Origin: Neorhizobium petrolearium
GTDB taxonomy: Bacteria; Pseudomonadota; Alphaproteobacteria; Rhizobiales; Rhizobiaceae
Assembly: GCF_017873175.1 (NCBI RefSeq)
Contig: NZ_JAGGJW010000008.1
Location: 124,001-188,000 of the forward strand
DNA: 64,000 nucleotides
Direction: 5' to 3'
Below the pieces are notes generated by a model. That model was not told where the DNA came from and searched no databases. It saw nothing but the letters and a program-made list of their open reading frames with translations. Positions 8,801-17,026 of this stretch are shown one piece after another. A program made the position numbers and the translations under genes. Position 1 is the stretch's first letter. The number at the start of each line of letters is the position of its first letter.

Positions 8801-10363
8801 CGCGTTGACATAACCCTCGGCCGAAAGTTTGCCCTCGAACTTCGAGACCAGAGCGGCCGGCAGCACGGCAGGGTTTGCGAAGATACGGAAATTACCGGTG
8901 ACAGCCTGCTTCGACATGTCATAGGCGCCAGAAAGTGTGCCATTGACATTGGCGCTGTCAAAGGTCGCCGCGTCGAGGCCGATCGCCGGCGGCGCGAGCC
9001 TGAGCGGCGCATCCAGCGTCACGGGCCCGCCGATGATTCGATCGAGGCTATCGTTTGTAAAATCCGTGCGAGCAACGGTGAACCGGCTGCGGATACTGCC
9101 TGCGCGATCGATGAGATTGAGATCCTCGCTTTCCGCCTGCAGGCGGATTTGCCCGAAGCGACCTTGCGGCAGTTCGGCGGCGCTCAAGGCAGCCGTTGCA
9201 TTGAAGCGGGCCGAGGATGCGGCACCCGTCAGGGTGAAATTGATGCTCTCGAAAGAAAACCGGCTCTCCTGACCGCTGATCGGCCAGACGAGGGCTACGG
9301 GGCCGTTGGTGCCGGCGAGGCCCGCAGTGAGGCTGTTGTCGCCCGTTGGATCCCAGACCCCTTGTGCGGAAATCTTCACGGCACCCGACGTGAGGTTGCC
9401 GCGTTCGATGTCGACACGGCCGGAGTCGGCATAGATTGCGGCGACATTGATATCGGTCGTGCCGGCGAACAGAGGCCGGAACGCGGGCGGCAACAGGGTT
9501 GCGAGTTGGCCGCCGCCAGTCACCTCCACGCGGTGCCTGCCGTCCTCGATAAGCATGTGCTTGCCGTCGACAGCGATGACCGGGGTGCCGCCGACGCTGC
9601 CCTGCAATTTGCCGGCCCAATCGGAAAGCGGACCTTCGCCGTCGAGCGCCAGTTCCACCGCAGGCGCGCCCGGCAGGCGCAGGAGGCGGGCAAGCAGACC
9701 ACCTTGCGGCTCGGAGACGGCGGCTTTCAGTGTCAGACGATTCTCGGAGGGGGCGTAGACCACATCGGCGGATGCCTTGGCATCCGGCTCATCCTTCCGG
9801 GTTGCCTGCAAGTCGAGGGAAATATCGGGTCCGGTCGCATCTACCGAGCCCTTGACCGAGAGGGAGAAATCCCGTCCGGAAAGCGCCTGAGAGAGATTGA
9901 TGTCCGGCAGGTCGATCTGTGCGACCCGGATTCCGATCGGGAGAGGGGATCCTGAAGAACTCGAAGTCGTTTGAGGCGTTGCCGGGGTGTTCGAGGGCCG
10001 CGGCGGACGGATGAAATTTACGGTCTCGGCGGAAATACGTTCGGCACGGAAAACACCTCCGGCCAACGCCGTTGGTGACCAGTCGACCTTGATGCCGCCG
10101 ATCTGGGCGTAGGGGCCTGCCTTGTCGGAAAGGGTAAGCGTGTCGATCCGCAGATCGCCGGTCAAAAGGCCTTCCGGCCGCGAAAAGGTGATGGTTCGGT
10201 CCGGGGTGGAAACAATTGCGGAGATTCGGTCTGCCGCCACCCGTCCGCCAACGGGGGTGAGCGCCACGAAAAGGAGAACACCAAGCGCCATGACGAACAG
10301 GATCGCGACCGCGCCAAGCACGGCTTTCACAACCCATTTCAGCAGGCGAACCATCAGCGTCAT
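5861..10363 (-). CDS. tamB: TamB, translocation and assembly module inner-membrane component
   Basis: A 1500-residue AsmA-like/DUF490 protein. An N-terminal membrane anchor (about residues 10-36, rich in V/L/A) is followed by a very long region of beta-rich repeats with many G-x-[ILV] strands, as expected for the periplasm-spanning hydrophobic groove. The C-terminus contains the conserved TamB domain (FGGGLIPVLNMEAST, then ILARLIFGQSMSRLSPLQIAQLA-like sequence) and ends FYEHEY. TamB works with TamA in autotransporter and outer-membrane protein assembly and has been linked to phospholipid transport. It lies 29 nt downstream of tamA in the same direction, the classic pair. Confidence 0.95.
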   Translation of the reverse strand: MTLMVRLLKWVVKAVLGAVAILFVMALGVLLFVALTPVGGRVAADRISAIVSTPDRTITFSRPEGLLTGDLRIDTLTLSDKAGPYAQIGGIKVDWSPTALAGGVFRAERISAETVNFIRPPRPSNTPATPQTTSSSSGSPLPIGIRVAQIDLPDINLSQALSGRDFSLSVKGSVDATGPDISLDLQATRKDEPDAKASADVVYAPSENRLTLKAAVSEPQGGLLARLLRLPGAPAVELALDGEGPLSDWAGKLQGSVGGTPVIAVDGKHMLIEDGRHRVEVTGGGQLATLLPPAFRPLFAGTTDINVAAIYADSGRVDIERGNLTSGAVKISAQGVWDPTGDNSLTAGLAGTNGPVALVWPISGQESRFSFESINFTLTGAASSARFNATAALSAAELPQGRFGQIRLQAESEDLNLIDRAGSIRSRFTVARTDFTNDSLDRIIGGPVTLDAPLRLAPPAIGLDAATFDSANVNGTLSGAYDMSKQAVTGNFRIFANPAVLPAALVSKFEGKLSAEGYVNAATDGRGRVSLENFVMRSNAVEANGNVVLENQTVTGHLAGRMPDLKRWLPEGEGAAGFDIAVNGPLAAMGVKAVLNSADARLVGRKLQNMSVVFDGTADPNAPKGKLTATGSLDGQSIRANADIISTQGRTSAPSISAEVGPNKLNGALSFSPDFLPEGQLNFDFPDVSMLAALAAQQAQGDLRGSVTFSNTDGRAGAAIRASGNALRRGSIEIVQPNIDLAIPDIKAIAAEGTVRAGRIGTGSVGVSDINLDVSHSGSRTGFNLTAQYDNAPLNAVGDVQTDGEISVGIESFTASPRNIPVRLAAPTRIAIVNGGARLAGLTLATGSGSVTVNGTAGSSLDLTANINALPANLLNAFVPAVNAAGTISGTVNATGSTSAPAIRYDLEWNDAQLRQTRDAGISPFRLQASGSFANGTVALDATRLTGSDGLDLSAAGRVLLQNGVPALDINARANAVPASLINAFAPTLGARGTVSGTVTATGTPEAPAVRYDLRWADAGVSQTASAGLAPLNITANGTFQNAAVTVDTRLSGGGGISLSGSGSVSLAGEKPLNLKFNGQLPFSILAGQLAAQGFVLEGTGNVDLAIGGTASAPAITGTASSSGARLVDVRRNLAVTDLAANISFNGNSANISQLSGKLSGGGSISIQGSVGITPGSGFPADLRIMLARATYADGALFAATADGALTLTGPLTSGPLLGGRVTLTKAAITVPARLPTSLAEIDIRHRNAPPDVLRQMEELRPKEATGSSRPIALNLQISAPNGIFVRGRGIDAELGGDLTITGTAVDPIVSGGFEMRRGRIVILAKRLDFTEGEITFGGGLIPVLNMEASTTSAQTTIIVKVTGVANDPTITFSSSPALPQDEVLARLIFGQSMSRLSPLQIAQLADAVTQLAGGGSTSLLETLRSNLGVDDLDINTDETGQTTVSVGRYINNRTYVQVEQGGSGGAEATINLDIGRGVKLKAGAGTEGGKAGIFYEHEY

Positions 10364-10392
10364 GCCCGATATGCTACCTTTCCATCTGCCTT

Positions 10393-12327
10393 TCAGAATG
10401 CCTGTCCTATACCAGCATAGATCCCATATTGGCTGCCGCCATCGTAACGCTGCAACGGAATTGCGACGTCAAGTCGGAGCGGCCCAAAAGGCGTGGCATA
10501 TCGTACGCCGATCCCCGCTCCCGCGCGTATATCAGAAAAATCAGGCATGATTCCGGTCGAAACGGTACCGACATCGATAAAAGGTACAATGCCGATACTC
10601 TCTGACACTTTTACCCGTACTTCGAAAGAGCCCAGCGTATAGGATCGCCCGCCCGTCGGCTCGTCGGCACTGTTATAGGGCGAAATTTCCCGATAGGCAT
10701 AACCGCGCACCGATCCACCGCCTCCGGCGAAGAATCTGCGTGTCGCGGGAATGCTTTCAAGGTCGTCGGCACCGACCAGTGCACCGGCCGCAAGCCGGCC
10801 CGCGAGCACGATGCCATTTTCTTCCCCGAAGCCGAGATAGCCGGAGATCGAACCTTCGAATGAGGAAAAGACCGTGCCGTCCAGAAGCTCATAGCTGGGC
10901 TTAGCCGCCAGCGTGGCGTGATAACCTTCCGTCGGATCGAGCTTGTTATCGCGGGCGTCCCGTTCGAAACCAAGCGGAAGACTGACGGTGAGATACTGGT
11001 TCTTGCCGAACGCATCGTCGGTATTGATCCAGGCTATTTCGCCGCCGGCAGTCAACTTGTCCCTGTCGTTCAATTCGTAGGCAATGCTGGCCGAGTAGAT
11101 GACCGATTGCGCCTCGTAGATATCATCCGGCGTCTCGCTCTTGGCTTCGAGACGGGATTCGAAAGTAGCCTCGGGCACGAAGGCACCGGGTTTGGTGAAT
11201 ATGATGCCGGCGGAGTAGTCGTAGGTGCCGAGATCGGTCGTGGCTCCGATGCCGGACACCTTGCCCTCGATACGCAGCGATTCTGCCTCGCCGAACAGAT
11301 TGCGATGACCCCAATAGCCTTCAAGCCCGATTCCGTCGATCGAGGAGTATTCGGCGCCGAAGCCGAAATAACGATGTTTGCCTTCTGACACCTCGATCGT
11401 CAGCGGCAGCGAACCATTCGGAGCGAGTCTATCCGCTTCGCGGATCGTCACGCTCGAAAAGACACCGAGCTCGCGCAGGCGGTCATTCGCCTTCTTCAGT
11501 TGCTCCGGCGAATAGCGCCCGCCCCTGTCGAGCCGTGAATAACGGCTGATGAAGGCGGCATCGACGGTTCGCGAGCCCTTGACGGCCACCGCACCGAACG
11601 GCGCCATGGGACCGCCGACAGCACCGAGCACGACATCGATGGTATTCGTCCTGTGATCGGCGGTCACCTGTCGCTCGGTAAGCTTTGCAAGCGGCCGGCC
11701 CTCATCCTTCAGATCGACGAGAAGCTGCTCGCCGGCTTTGAGGATAAGGCGAGATCCGGCTTCTCCGCCGGGAACCAGGTCGTATTTCGCGGGATCGCGT
11801 CCGACGGCATCTCCTTCAAAACGCACCGAGCCAAGCTTGAAGACCGGACCGGGGGCGATGCGAACGGTCACCGGAACAGGCGCTGCGTGATTGAAGGTCG
11901 GATTGGGTGGCAAACTGTCTATGTCGGTGCCGGCGACGGAAATATGCACGGTGCCGCCGTAACGCGCTGCTTCATAAAGAACGGCGATCAGTCGGTCGCG
12001 GTCTTCCCGCGCCTTGATAACGACACCAAGATCGCCGGAGACGGGCTGCTTCTCGTCGGCGACGAGCGACGCTGCATTTTCGAGGCGCTCTTTGAGATCC
12101 TTGTCCGCATTTCCCGTCTCGAGTGTCACGTCGTACCGGACAGGATCGATGACCTCGACGGTCTCCTCGTCATCCCCGAAGAGCGTTATGCCGAAGATCT
12201 TGAAGGCGTAGGCATTGTTTACGAGCGGCGGAGCAAACAGAAAGGCGGCGACGAGCATTGCGACGGTGCCTGCTCCCCTCAGCTTCCGGTCCTTTTCCCG
12301 CCCCGTACTTTTGTTCCGCATACGCAA
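10393..12327 (-). CDS. tamA: TamA, outer-membrane BamA-family protein
   Basis: A 644-residue Omp85/BamA-family protein. A basic N-terminus and hydrophobic segment ending in NNAYA (about residues 20-41) form a signal peptide. POTRA-like repeats follow to about residue 300. The C-terminal 16-strand barrel carries the RRFFAGGGGSVRGYAY motif, whose VRGY is the lid-lock motif of the family, and ends in the aromatic Phe typical of barrels (GIGQAF). It probably inserts or assembles outer-membrane proteins with TamB. The exact start (12327 or 12321) is uncertain. Confidence 0.94.
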   Translation of the reverse strand: MRMRNKSTGREKDRKLRGAGTVAMLVAAFLFAPPLVNNAYAFKIFGITLFGDDEETVEVIDPVRYDVTLETGNADKDLKERLENAASLVADEKQPVSGDLGVVIKAREDRDRLIAVLYEAARYGGTVHISVAGTDIDSLPPNPTFNHAAPVPVTVRIAPGPVFKLGSVRFEGDAVGRDPAKYDLVPGGEAGSRLILKAGEQLLVDLKDEGRPLAKLTERQVTADHRTNTIDVVLGAVGGPMAPFGAVAVKGSRTVDAAFISRYSRLDRGGRYSPEQLKKANDRLRELGVFSSVTIREADRLAPNGSLPLTIEVSEGKHRYFGFGAEYSSIDGIGLEGYWGHRNLFGEAESLRIEGKVSGIGATTDLGTYDYSAGIIFTKPGAFVPEATFESRLEAKSETPDDIYEAQSVIYSASIAYELNDRDKLTAGGEIAWINTDDAFGKNQYLTVSLPLGFERDARDNKLDPTEGYHATLAAKPSYELLDGTVFSSFEGSISGYLGFGEENGIVLAGRLAAGALVGADDLESIPATRRFFAGGGGSVRGYAYREISPYNSADEPTGGRSYTLGSFEVRVKVSESIGIVPFIDVGTVSTGIMPDFSDIRAGAGIGVRYATPFGPLRLDVAIPLQRYDGGSQYGIYAGIGQAF

Positions 12328-12440
12328 ATTAACTGTCGACGCCTCGGCTTTGAGTCCTCATAGCCCCCAACAAAACCTATCTAACGGCAAAAGAAGGGGC
12401 AGGGTACCCCTTGTCTGTCCTTCGCGATGATTTCATGAAA

Positions 12441-12470
12441 GAAAAAGCCCCGAAGCGTGCTCCGGGGCCA
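12441..12470 (-). terminator. Intrinsic terminator of the glycine-zipper gene
   Basis: On the minus strand GGCCCCGGAGC and TTCGGGGC form a GC-rich stem followed by TTTTTC, 26 nt after the stop codon. It is a textbook Rho-independent terminator that insulates the gene from tamA. Confidence 0.8.
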
Positions 12471-12495
12471 CACATTTCGCCGGCAATCCGAGCGT

Positions 12496-12762
12496 TTATC
12501 GGTAACCGCGCGGGCAATCGTCGACATAGCGACGACCATAGCGGTCGCGATAGTAGCACTGACCGGGCTGTTCGGCGACGGAGCCGATCAATGCGCCCGA
12601 TACGCCGCCAATCGCGGCGCCGACAGCCGCACCGCGGACGTTGCCTGTCGCAAGGCCACCGATCACGGCACCCGACGCAGCGCCGATGCCAGCGCCTTGT
12701 TCAGTTGCGGTGCAACTCGCGAGGGATGCGCCAAGCATCAGAAGCACGATGGCTTTCTTCAT
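12496..12762 (-). CDS. Small glycine-zipper lipoprotein
   Basis: An 88-residue protein starting MKKAIVLLMLGASLASC, a lipoprotein signal peptide with lipobox LASC (Cys about 17). The middle is a glycine zipper (GAGIGAASGAVIGGLATG, then AAVGAAIGGVSGALIG), a pattern that packs in membranes or oligomers; the tail is QCYYRDRYGRRYVDDC. I chose ATG 12762 because AGGAGA precedes it by about 7 nt; a longer frame lacks this. Similar proteins are common in rhizobia as YMGG-like or osmotically inducible lipoproteins; function unknown. It has its own terminator and looks monocistronic. Confidence 0.85.
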   Translation of the reverse strand: MKKAIVLLMLGASLASCTATEQGAGIGAASGAVIGGLATGNVRGAAVGAAIGGVSGALIGSVAEQPGQCYYRDRYGRRYVDDCPRGYR

Positions 12763-13037
12763 GACATTTCTCCTTTGTCTATTATGGCCGGCCCTTCCGC
12801 GGCATCCGCCAGCAAGCTCCAGCACTATCGCGGGAACAATAGGGTGCGATGTAGAAGAGTCCATATGCCGCCTTCATTTCTTTGAGGAATTTGCCCTCGA
12901 ATCGTTGGTGGAAGCGTCAAGACGGGTTCCGAGGCCGACCAAATAATTGACGGTTCCCTAGAAAGTAGCAGTTGATCCTCTCCGTAAAAAAGCAAATGAT
13001 GATGTCTGTATCCGGGAGAGATGCGAGGAGGAAAATG

Positions 13038-13526
13038 ATGACGAAAGTGACGCTGACCGTGAACGGCCGCGCGATGAGCGGCGAGTGCGAGGATCGCACC
13101 CTGCTCGTGCACTTCATCCGCGAGAAACTTGGTTTGACCGGAACGCATGTGGGATGCGACACGACCCAGTGCGGCGCTTGTGTCATCCATATGGACGGCC
13201 ATTCGGTCAAAAGCTGCTCCATCCTCGCGGTACAGGCTTCCGGTTCAACGATCACAACGATTGAGGGGCTGGCCGGCCAGGGCGAATTGCATCCGGTGCA
13301 GGCGGCCTTCAAGGAGCACCACGGACTTCAATGCGGCTTCTGCACGCCCGGAATGGTGATGACGGCGGTCGACATGATCAACCGTGAAGGCGGTTCGCTG
13401 ACAGAAGAGAAGGTCCGCGCAGGGCTGGAAGGCAATATCTGTCGCTGTACTGGTTACCACAATATCGTCAAGGCCATCCTCGCCGCCGATGCCGAAATGG
13501 CATCGGGCCGTCAAGCGGCGGAGTGA
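13038..13526 (+). CDS. coxS: Form II CO-dehydrogenase-like iron-sulfur subunit (CoxS)
   Basis: A 162-residue two-[2Fe-2S] subunit of a molybdenum hydroxylase (xanthine oxidase family). The N-terminal plant-type ferredoxin cluster is bound by [16 protein letters not shown] and SCS; the second cluster uses QCGFCTPGM and NICRCTGY. It passes electrons from the Mo site (CoxL) to FAD (CoxM). AGGAGG at 13026-13031 places the start at 13038 ([10 protein letters not shown]) or the adjacent ATG 13035. The gene order S-L-M with the next two genes is the order of form II enzymes. Confidence 0.94.
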   Translation: MTKVTLTVNGRAMSGECEDRTLLVHFIREKLGLTGTHVGCDTTQCGACVIHMDGHSVKSCSILAVQASGSTITTIEGLAGQGELHPVQAAFKEHHGLQCGFCTPGMVMTAVDMINREGGSLTEEKVRAGLEGNICRCTGYHNIVKAILAADAEMASGRQAAE

Positions 13527-13531
13527 AGGCA

Positions 13532-13629
13532 AGCGAATAGGGAGTAGCGAATAGCGAATAGTTGGCCGTTGGTTTGGCCCGTCGCTACTCGAAATCCCTC
13601 TATTCGCTACTTCCTATTGGCTATTCGCT
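13532..13629. repeat. Inverted-repeat cluster of AGCGAATAG units between coxS and coxL
   Basis: Three GCGAATAG copies (13533-13540, 13547-13554, 13554-13561) face two CTATTCGC copies (13600-13607, 13621-13628). The arms AGCGAATAG and GGAGTAGCGAATAG can pair with the right arm with one 7-nt offset, giving a long interrupted hairpin within the operon. The composition is AT-richer than the flanking genes. It looks like a small dispersed intergenic repeat that may act on mRNA stability or attenuate coxL relative to coxS. Confidence 0.7.
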
Positions 13630-13649
13630 CATTTCTGGAGGAGATGAAA

Positions 13650-15995
13650 ATGGGTGTTGAAGGAATCGGTGCACGCGTAACCCGCAAGGAAGACAAGCGT
13701 TTCCTGACCGGCAAGGGGCGCTATACGGACGACATGACTGTCCCCGGCATGAAATCTGCCTACTTCATTCGCAGTCCGCACGCGCACGCCAGGATCAAGA
13801 GCATCGATGCGAGTGCCGCGAAGTCCATGCCGGGCGTCATCGATGTGCTGGACGGCAAGCAGCTGCAGGCCGATGGCATCGGCAATCTCATCTGCGGCTG
13901 GATGATCCATTCGAAGGATGGCTCACCCATGAAAATGGGCGCCTGGCGGCCGCTCGCCGCTGAAACCGTGCGCTATGTGGGCGATGCGGTGGCGATCGTC
14001 GTGGCGGATTCCATCGGTGAAGCCCGCGATGCGGCGGAAGCCGTCATCATCGACTACGAGCCGCTTCCAGCCGTCACCGAGGCGACCGCAGCGCTGGAGG
14101 CCGGAGCGCCGCAGATCCACCCGGAAGCATCAAACAACCTGATCTTCGACTGGCAGCTCGGCGATCCGGATGCGACCGACCGGGCGATCGCGTCGGCCGC
14201 GCATGTCACCGAGATCGAGATCGTCAACAACCGGCTTTCGCCGAACCCGATGGAGCCGCGCGCCACGCTCGGTATCTATGATTCGGCCGAAGACCACTAC
14301 ACCTGCTATACGACGAGCCAGAACCCGCACGTGGCTCGCCTTGTCATGAGCGCGTTCTACAATGTCGCGCCGGAAAACAAGCTGCGCGTCATCGCGCCGG
14401 ATGTCGGCGGCGGTTTCGGCTCGAAGATCTACATCTATCCGGAGGAGATCGTCTGCCTGTGGGCTTCGAAGAAGACCGGAGTGCCGGTGAAATGGACTTC
14501 CGACCGCACAGAAGCCTTCCTTACCGACGCCCACGGCCGTGACCATGTTTCCAAGGTGAAGATGGCCTTCGACGCGGACAACCGCATCACGGCGCTGAAG
14601 GTCGACACGATCGCCAATCTCGGCGCCTATATGTCGCTCTTCTCTTCGGCCGTGCCGACCTATCTCTATGCGACGCTGCTTTCCGGCCAATACGCGATCC
14701 CGGCGATTCATGCCAATGTCCGCACCGTCTATACCAATACCGTGCCGGTCGATGCCTATCGCGGCGCCGGGCGCCCTGAAGCAACCTACTTGCTTGAGCG
14801 CACAATCGAGACGGCGGCGCGCGAGCTCGGCGTCTCGCCGGCTGAACTGAGGCGGAAGAATTTTATCCGTTCCTTCCCCTATCAGACGCCGGTGATCATG
14901 AATTACGACACCGGCGATTACGAAGCTTCGCTCGATGCTGCGATGCAGGCGGCCGACTGGAAAGGCTTTGCTGCCCGCAAGGCACAGTCAGAAGCCAGTG
15001 GCAAGAAGCGCGGCATCGGTATGAGCTGTTATATCGAAGCTTGTGGTATTGCACCGTCGCAGGCGGTTGGTTCGCTCGGCGCAGGTGTTGGTCTTTGGGA
15101 ATCGGCGGAAGTACGGGTGAACGCGGTCGGAACGATTGAGGTGCTGACCGGCTCCCATAGCCATGGGCAGGGTCACGAAACCACGTTTGCCCAGCTCGTC
15201 GCCGGCCGACTCGGCGTGCCGATCGACAGCATCAACATCGTTCATGGCGATACCGACAAGGTGCAGATGGGCATGGGCACTTATGGTTCCCGCTCCGGCG
15301 CAGTCGGCATGTCGGCGATCGTCAAGGCACTCGACAAGGTCGAGGCCAAGGCAAAGAAGATCGCGGCACATCTGATGGAGGCGGACGAGCAGGATGTCGT
15401 GATCGAAAACGGCGAGTTGAAAATTGCCGGTACGGATAAAGCCTTGCCATGGTTCCAGGTGGCACTCGCCGCCTATACGGCTCATAACCTGCCGGCTGGT
15501 ATGGAGCCCGGGCTCAAGGAAACGGCTTTCTACGATCCGGCCAACTTCACCTTCCCGGCCGGTTGCTATATCGCGGAGGTTGAGATCGATCCGGAAACCG
15601 GCGAGACGGACATCATCCAGTTCGTCGCCGCCGATGACTTCGGCAATATCATCAATCCGCTGATTGTAGAGGGCCAGGTGCATGGCGGTTTGGCCCAAGG
15701 CATCGGCCAGGCGCTGCTCGAGGCTGTGCACTATGATTCGAACGGTCAGCTCCTGACGGCGAGCTTCATGGATTACGCCATGCCGCGCGCCGACGACCTG
15801 CCGTCCTTCAAGCTGTCGCACCAGAACACGCCTTGCCCAAATAATCCGCTCGGTATCAAAGGATGTGGTGAGGCAGGTGCGATCGGCTCGCCGCCGGCGC
15901 TGATCAACGCCATCACCGATGCGATCGGCAATAACGGGCTTACCATGCCAGCGACCCCGATGAAGGTCTGGCAGGCGATGCACGCGGCTCATTGA
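13650..15995 (+). CDS. coxL: Form II CO-dehydrogenase-like molybdenum subunit (CoxL)
   Basis: A 781-residue catalytic subunit carrying the molybdenum-cytosine dinucleotide cofactor. It starts MGVEGIGARVTRKEDKRFL after GGAGGAG (6-nt spacing); an ATG two codons earlier touches the Shine-Dalgarno and is less likely. The active-site loop reads AYRGAGR, the signature of form II (BMS-type) CoxL; true form I CO dehydrogenases have AYRCSFR. Other landmarks are DVGGGFGSK, GSHSHGQGHET and the C-terminal IKGCGEAGAIGSPPA with the conserved glutamate. The substrate is probably an aldehyde or N-heterocycle, or CO at low rate; form II enzymes are poorly characterised. No coxG/D/E/F maturation genes follow. 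Confidence 0.92.
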   Translation: MGVEGIGARVTRKEDKRFLTGKGRYTDDMTVPGMKSAYFIRSPHAHARIKSIDASAAKSMPGVIDVLDGKQLQADGIGNLICGWMIHSKDGSPMKMGAWRPLAAETVRYVGDAVAIVVADSIGEARDAAEAVIIDYEPLPAVTEATAALEAGAPQIHPEASNNLIFDWQLGDPDATDRAIASAAHVTEIEIVNNRLSPNPMEPRATLGIYDSAEDHYTCYTTSQNPHVARLVMSAFYNVAPENKLRVIAPDVGGGFGSKIYIYPEEIVCLWASKKTGVPVKWTSDRTEAFLTDAHGRDHVSKVKMAFDADNRITALKVDTIANLGAYMSLFSSAVPTYLYATLLSGQYAIPAIHANVRTVYTNTVPVDAYRGAGRPEATYLLERTIETAARELGVSPAELRRKNFIRSFPYQTPVIMNYDTGDYEASLDAAMQAADWKGFAARKAQSEASGKKRGIGMSCYIEACGIAPSQAVGSLGAGVGLWESAEVRVNAVGTIEVLTGSHSHGQGHETTFAQLVAGRLGVPIDSINIVHGDTDKVQMGMGTYGSRSGAVGMSAIVKALDKVEAKAKKIAAHLMEADEQDVVIENGELKIAGTDKALPWFQVALAAYTAHNLPAGMEPGLKETAFYDPANFTFPAGCYIAEVEIDPETGETDIIQFVAADDFGNIINPLIVEGQVHGGLAQGIGQALLEAVHYDSNGQLLTASFMDYAMPRADDLPSFKLSHQNTPCPNNPLGIKGCGEAGAIGSPPALINAITDAIGNNGLTMPATPMKVWQAMHAAH

Positions 15996-16008
15996 GGAGG
16001 AATGGACA

Positions 16009-16806
16009 ATGTATGCAACCAGCTATCACCGTGCTTCCTCCGTGGAAGATGCCGTCAAACTCCGCGCTGCGCATGAGGAGGGTAAATATCTCTCCGGCGG
16101 CATGACACTGATCTCGACCATGAAGCAGCGACTCGCCGCGCCGACCGATCTCATCGATCTCCGGCATATCGCGGCTCTGCGCGGGATTTCGATCGACGGT
16201 CGCGAGGTGACGATCGGCGCCGCCACGCCGCATGCCGATGTCGCCGGTTCCCGTGAACTTCGTGCCATCTGCCCTGCGATCTGCGAGCTTGCAAGCCATA
16301 TCGGAGACCCGCATGTGCGCCATATGGGCACGATCGGGGGCTCGATTGCCAATAACGATCCGGCGGCGGATTATCCGGCTGGCGTACTAGGCCTTGCTGC
16401 GACGGTGATTACCGACCGGCGTTCGATCGCGGCAGATGAGTTCTTCACGGACCTATTCGAGACGGCCCTTGAGGATGGCGAGATTGTGACCGCCGTCTCC
16501 TTCGATGCACCGGAAAAGGCAGGTTATGCAAAGTTCAACAATCCGGCCTCGCGCTTCGCGATGGTTGGCGTCTTCGTGGCAAAGACATCCAGCGGCGTGC
16601 GTGTTGCCGTGACCGGCGCTGGCTCGAACGGTGTCTTTCGCCATTCGGGCTTCGAACAGGCGCTCGCTTCCAACTGGTCAGCCGATGCTCTGTCGAACAT
16701 CGCGGTGGATTCGTCCAATCTTCTCTCGGACCTGCATGCCAACGCGGAATATCGCGCCAACCTCGTGAAGGTCATGGCGAAACGAGCCGTCGTTGCTGCC
16801 GGTTGA
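16009..16806 (+). CDS. coxM: FAD-binding subunit of the molybdenum hydroxylase (CoxM)
   Basis: A 265-residue FAD subunit of the xanthine-dehydrogenase family that takes electrons from CoxS. The FAD-binding motifs are SGGMTL (replacing the usual AGGxSL) and HMGTIGGSIANNDPAADYP near residue 105. It lies 13 nt after coxL with GAGGAGGAA as ribosome binding site, completing the S-L-M operon. Length is slightly shorter than typical (280-290), mostly from a short C-terminus. Confidence 0.93.
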   Translation: MYATSYHRASSVEDAVKLRAAHEEGKYLSGGMTLISTMKQRLAAPTDLIDLRHIAALRGISIDGREVTIGAATPHADVAGSRELRAICPAICELASHIGDPHVRHMGTIGGSIANNDPAADYPAGVLGLAATVITDRRSIAADEFFTDLFETALEDGEIVTAVSFDAPEKAGYAKFNNPASRFAMVGVFVAKTSSGVRVAVTGAGSNGVFRHSGFEQALASNWSADALSNIAVDSSNLLSDLHANAEYRANLVKVMAKRAVVAAG

Positions 16807-16827
16807 CGACGAGTCGCGATCCGAACC

Positions 16828-16862
16828 GGAAGGAAAGAGCGCAAGCGCCGCTCTTTCCTTCC
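16828..16862 (+). terminator. 14-bp perfect hairpin after coxM
   Basis: GGAAGGAAAGAGCG (16828-16841) pairs exactly with CGCTCTTTCCTTCC (16849-16862) around a 7-nt loop, 22 nt after coxM. No T-run follows, so it may act as a weak terminator or an mRNA 3' stabiliser between the cox operon and the hemA promoter. Confidence 0.6.
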
Positions 16863-16865
16863 TCC

Positions 16866-16879
16866 TTGACGTGGATCAA
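16866..16879 (+). promoter_or_regulatory. FNR/FixK-type anaerobox upstream of hemA
   Basis: TTGACGTGGATCAA matches the FNR/FixK consensus TTGAT-N4-ATCAA at 9 of 10 informative positions, centred about 154 nt before the hemA ATG. In rhizobia several haem genes are induced at low oxygen through FixK/FnrN, which makes this site plausible. A second, imperfect palindrome TTGGAATAATTCAAA lies at about 16913-16927 nearer the gene. Confidence 0.6.
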
Positions 16880-17026
16880 TTATCGCATTGCCCATATTGG
16901 CTAAGTCTTTTATTGGAATAATTCAAAGATACGGGCCTTTTGCCGCAGGTGGGTTTTATTCACGCATCGCGGGGTTGACGAAAAGCGCGACTGAAACCAA
17001 AACCAAAGCAGGTTCTGGAGTGTGAC

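Noticed and set aside
13650-15995. True form I CO dehydrogenase
   Set aside because: The active-site loop is AYRGAGR, not AYRCSFR, and maturation genes are missing.
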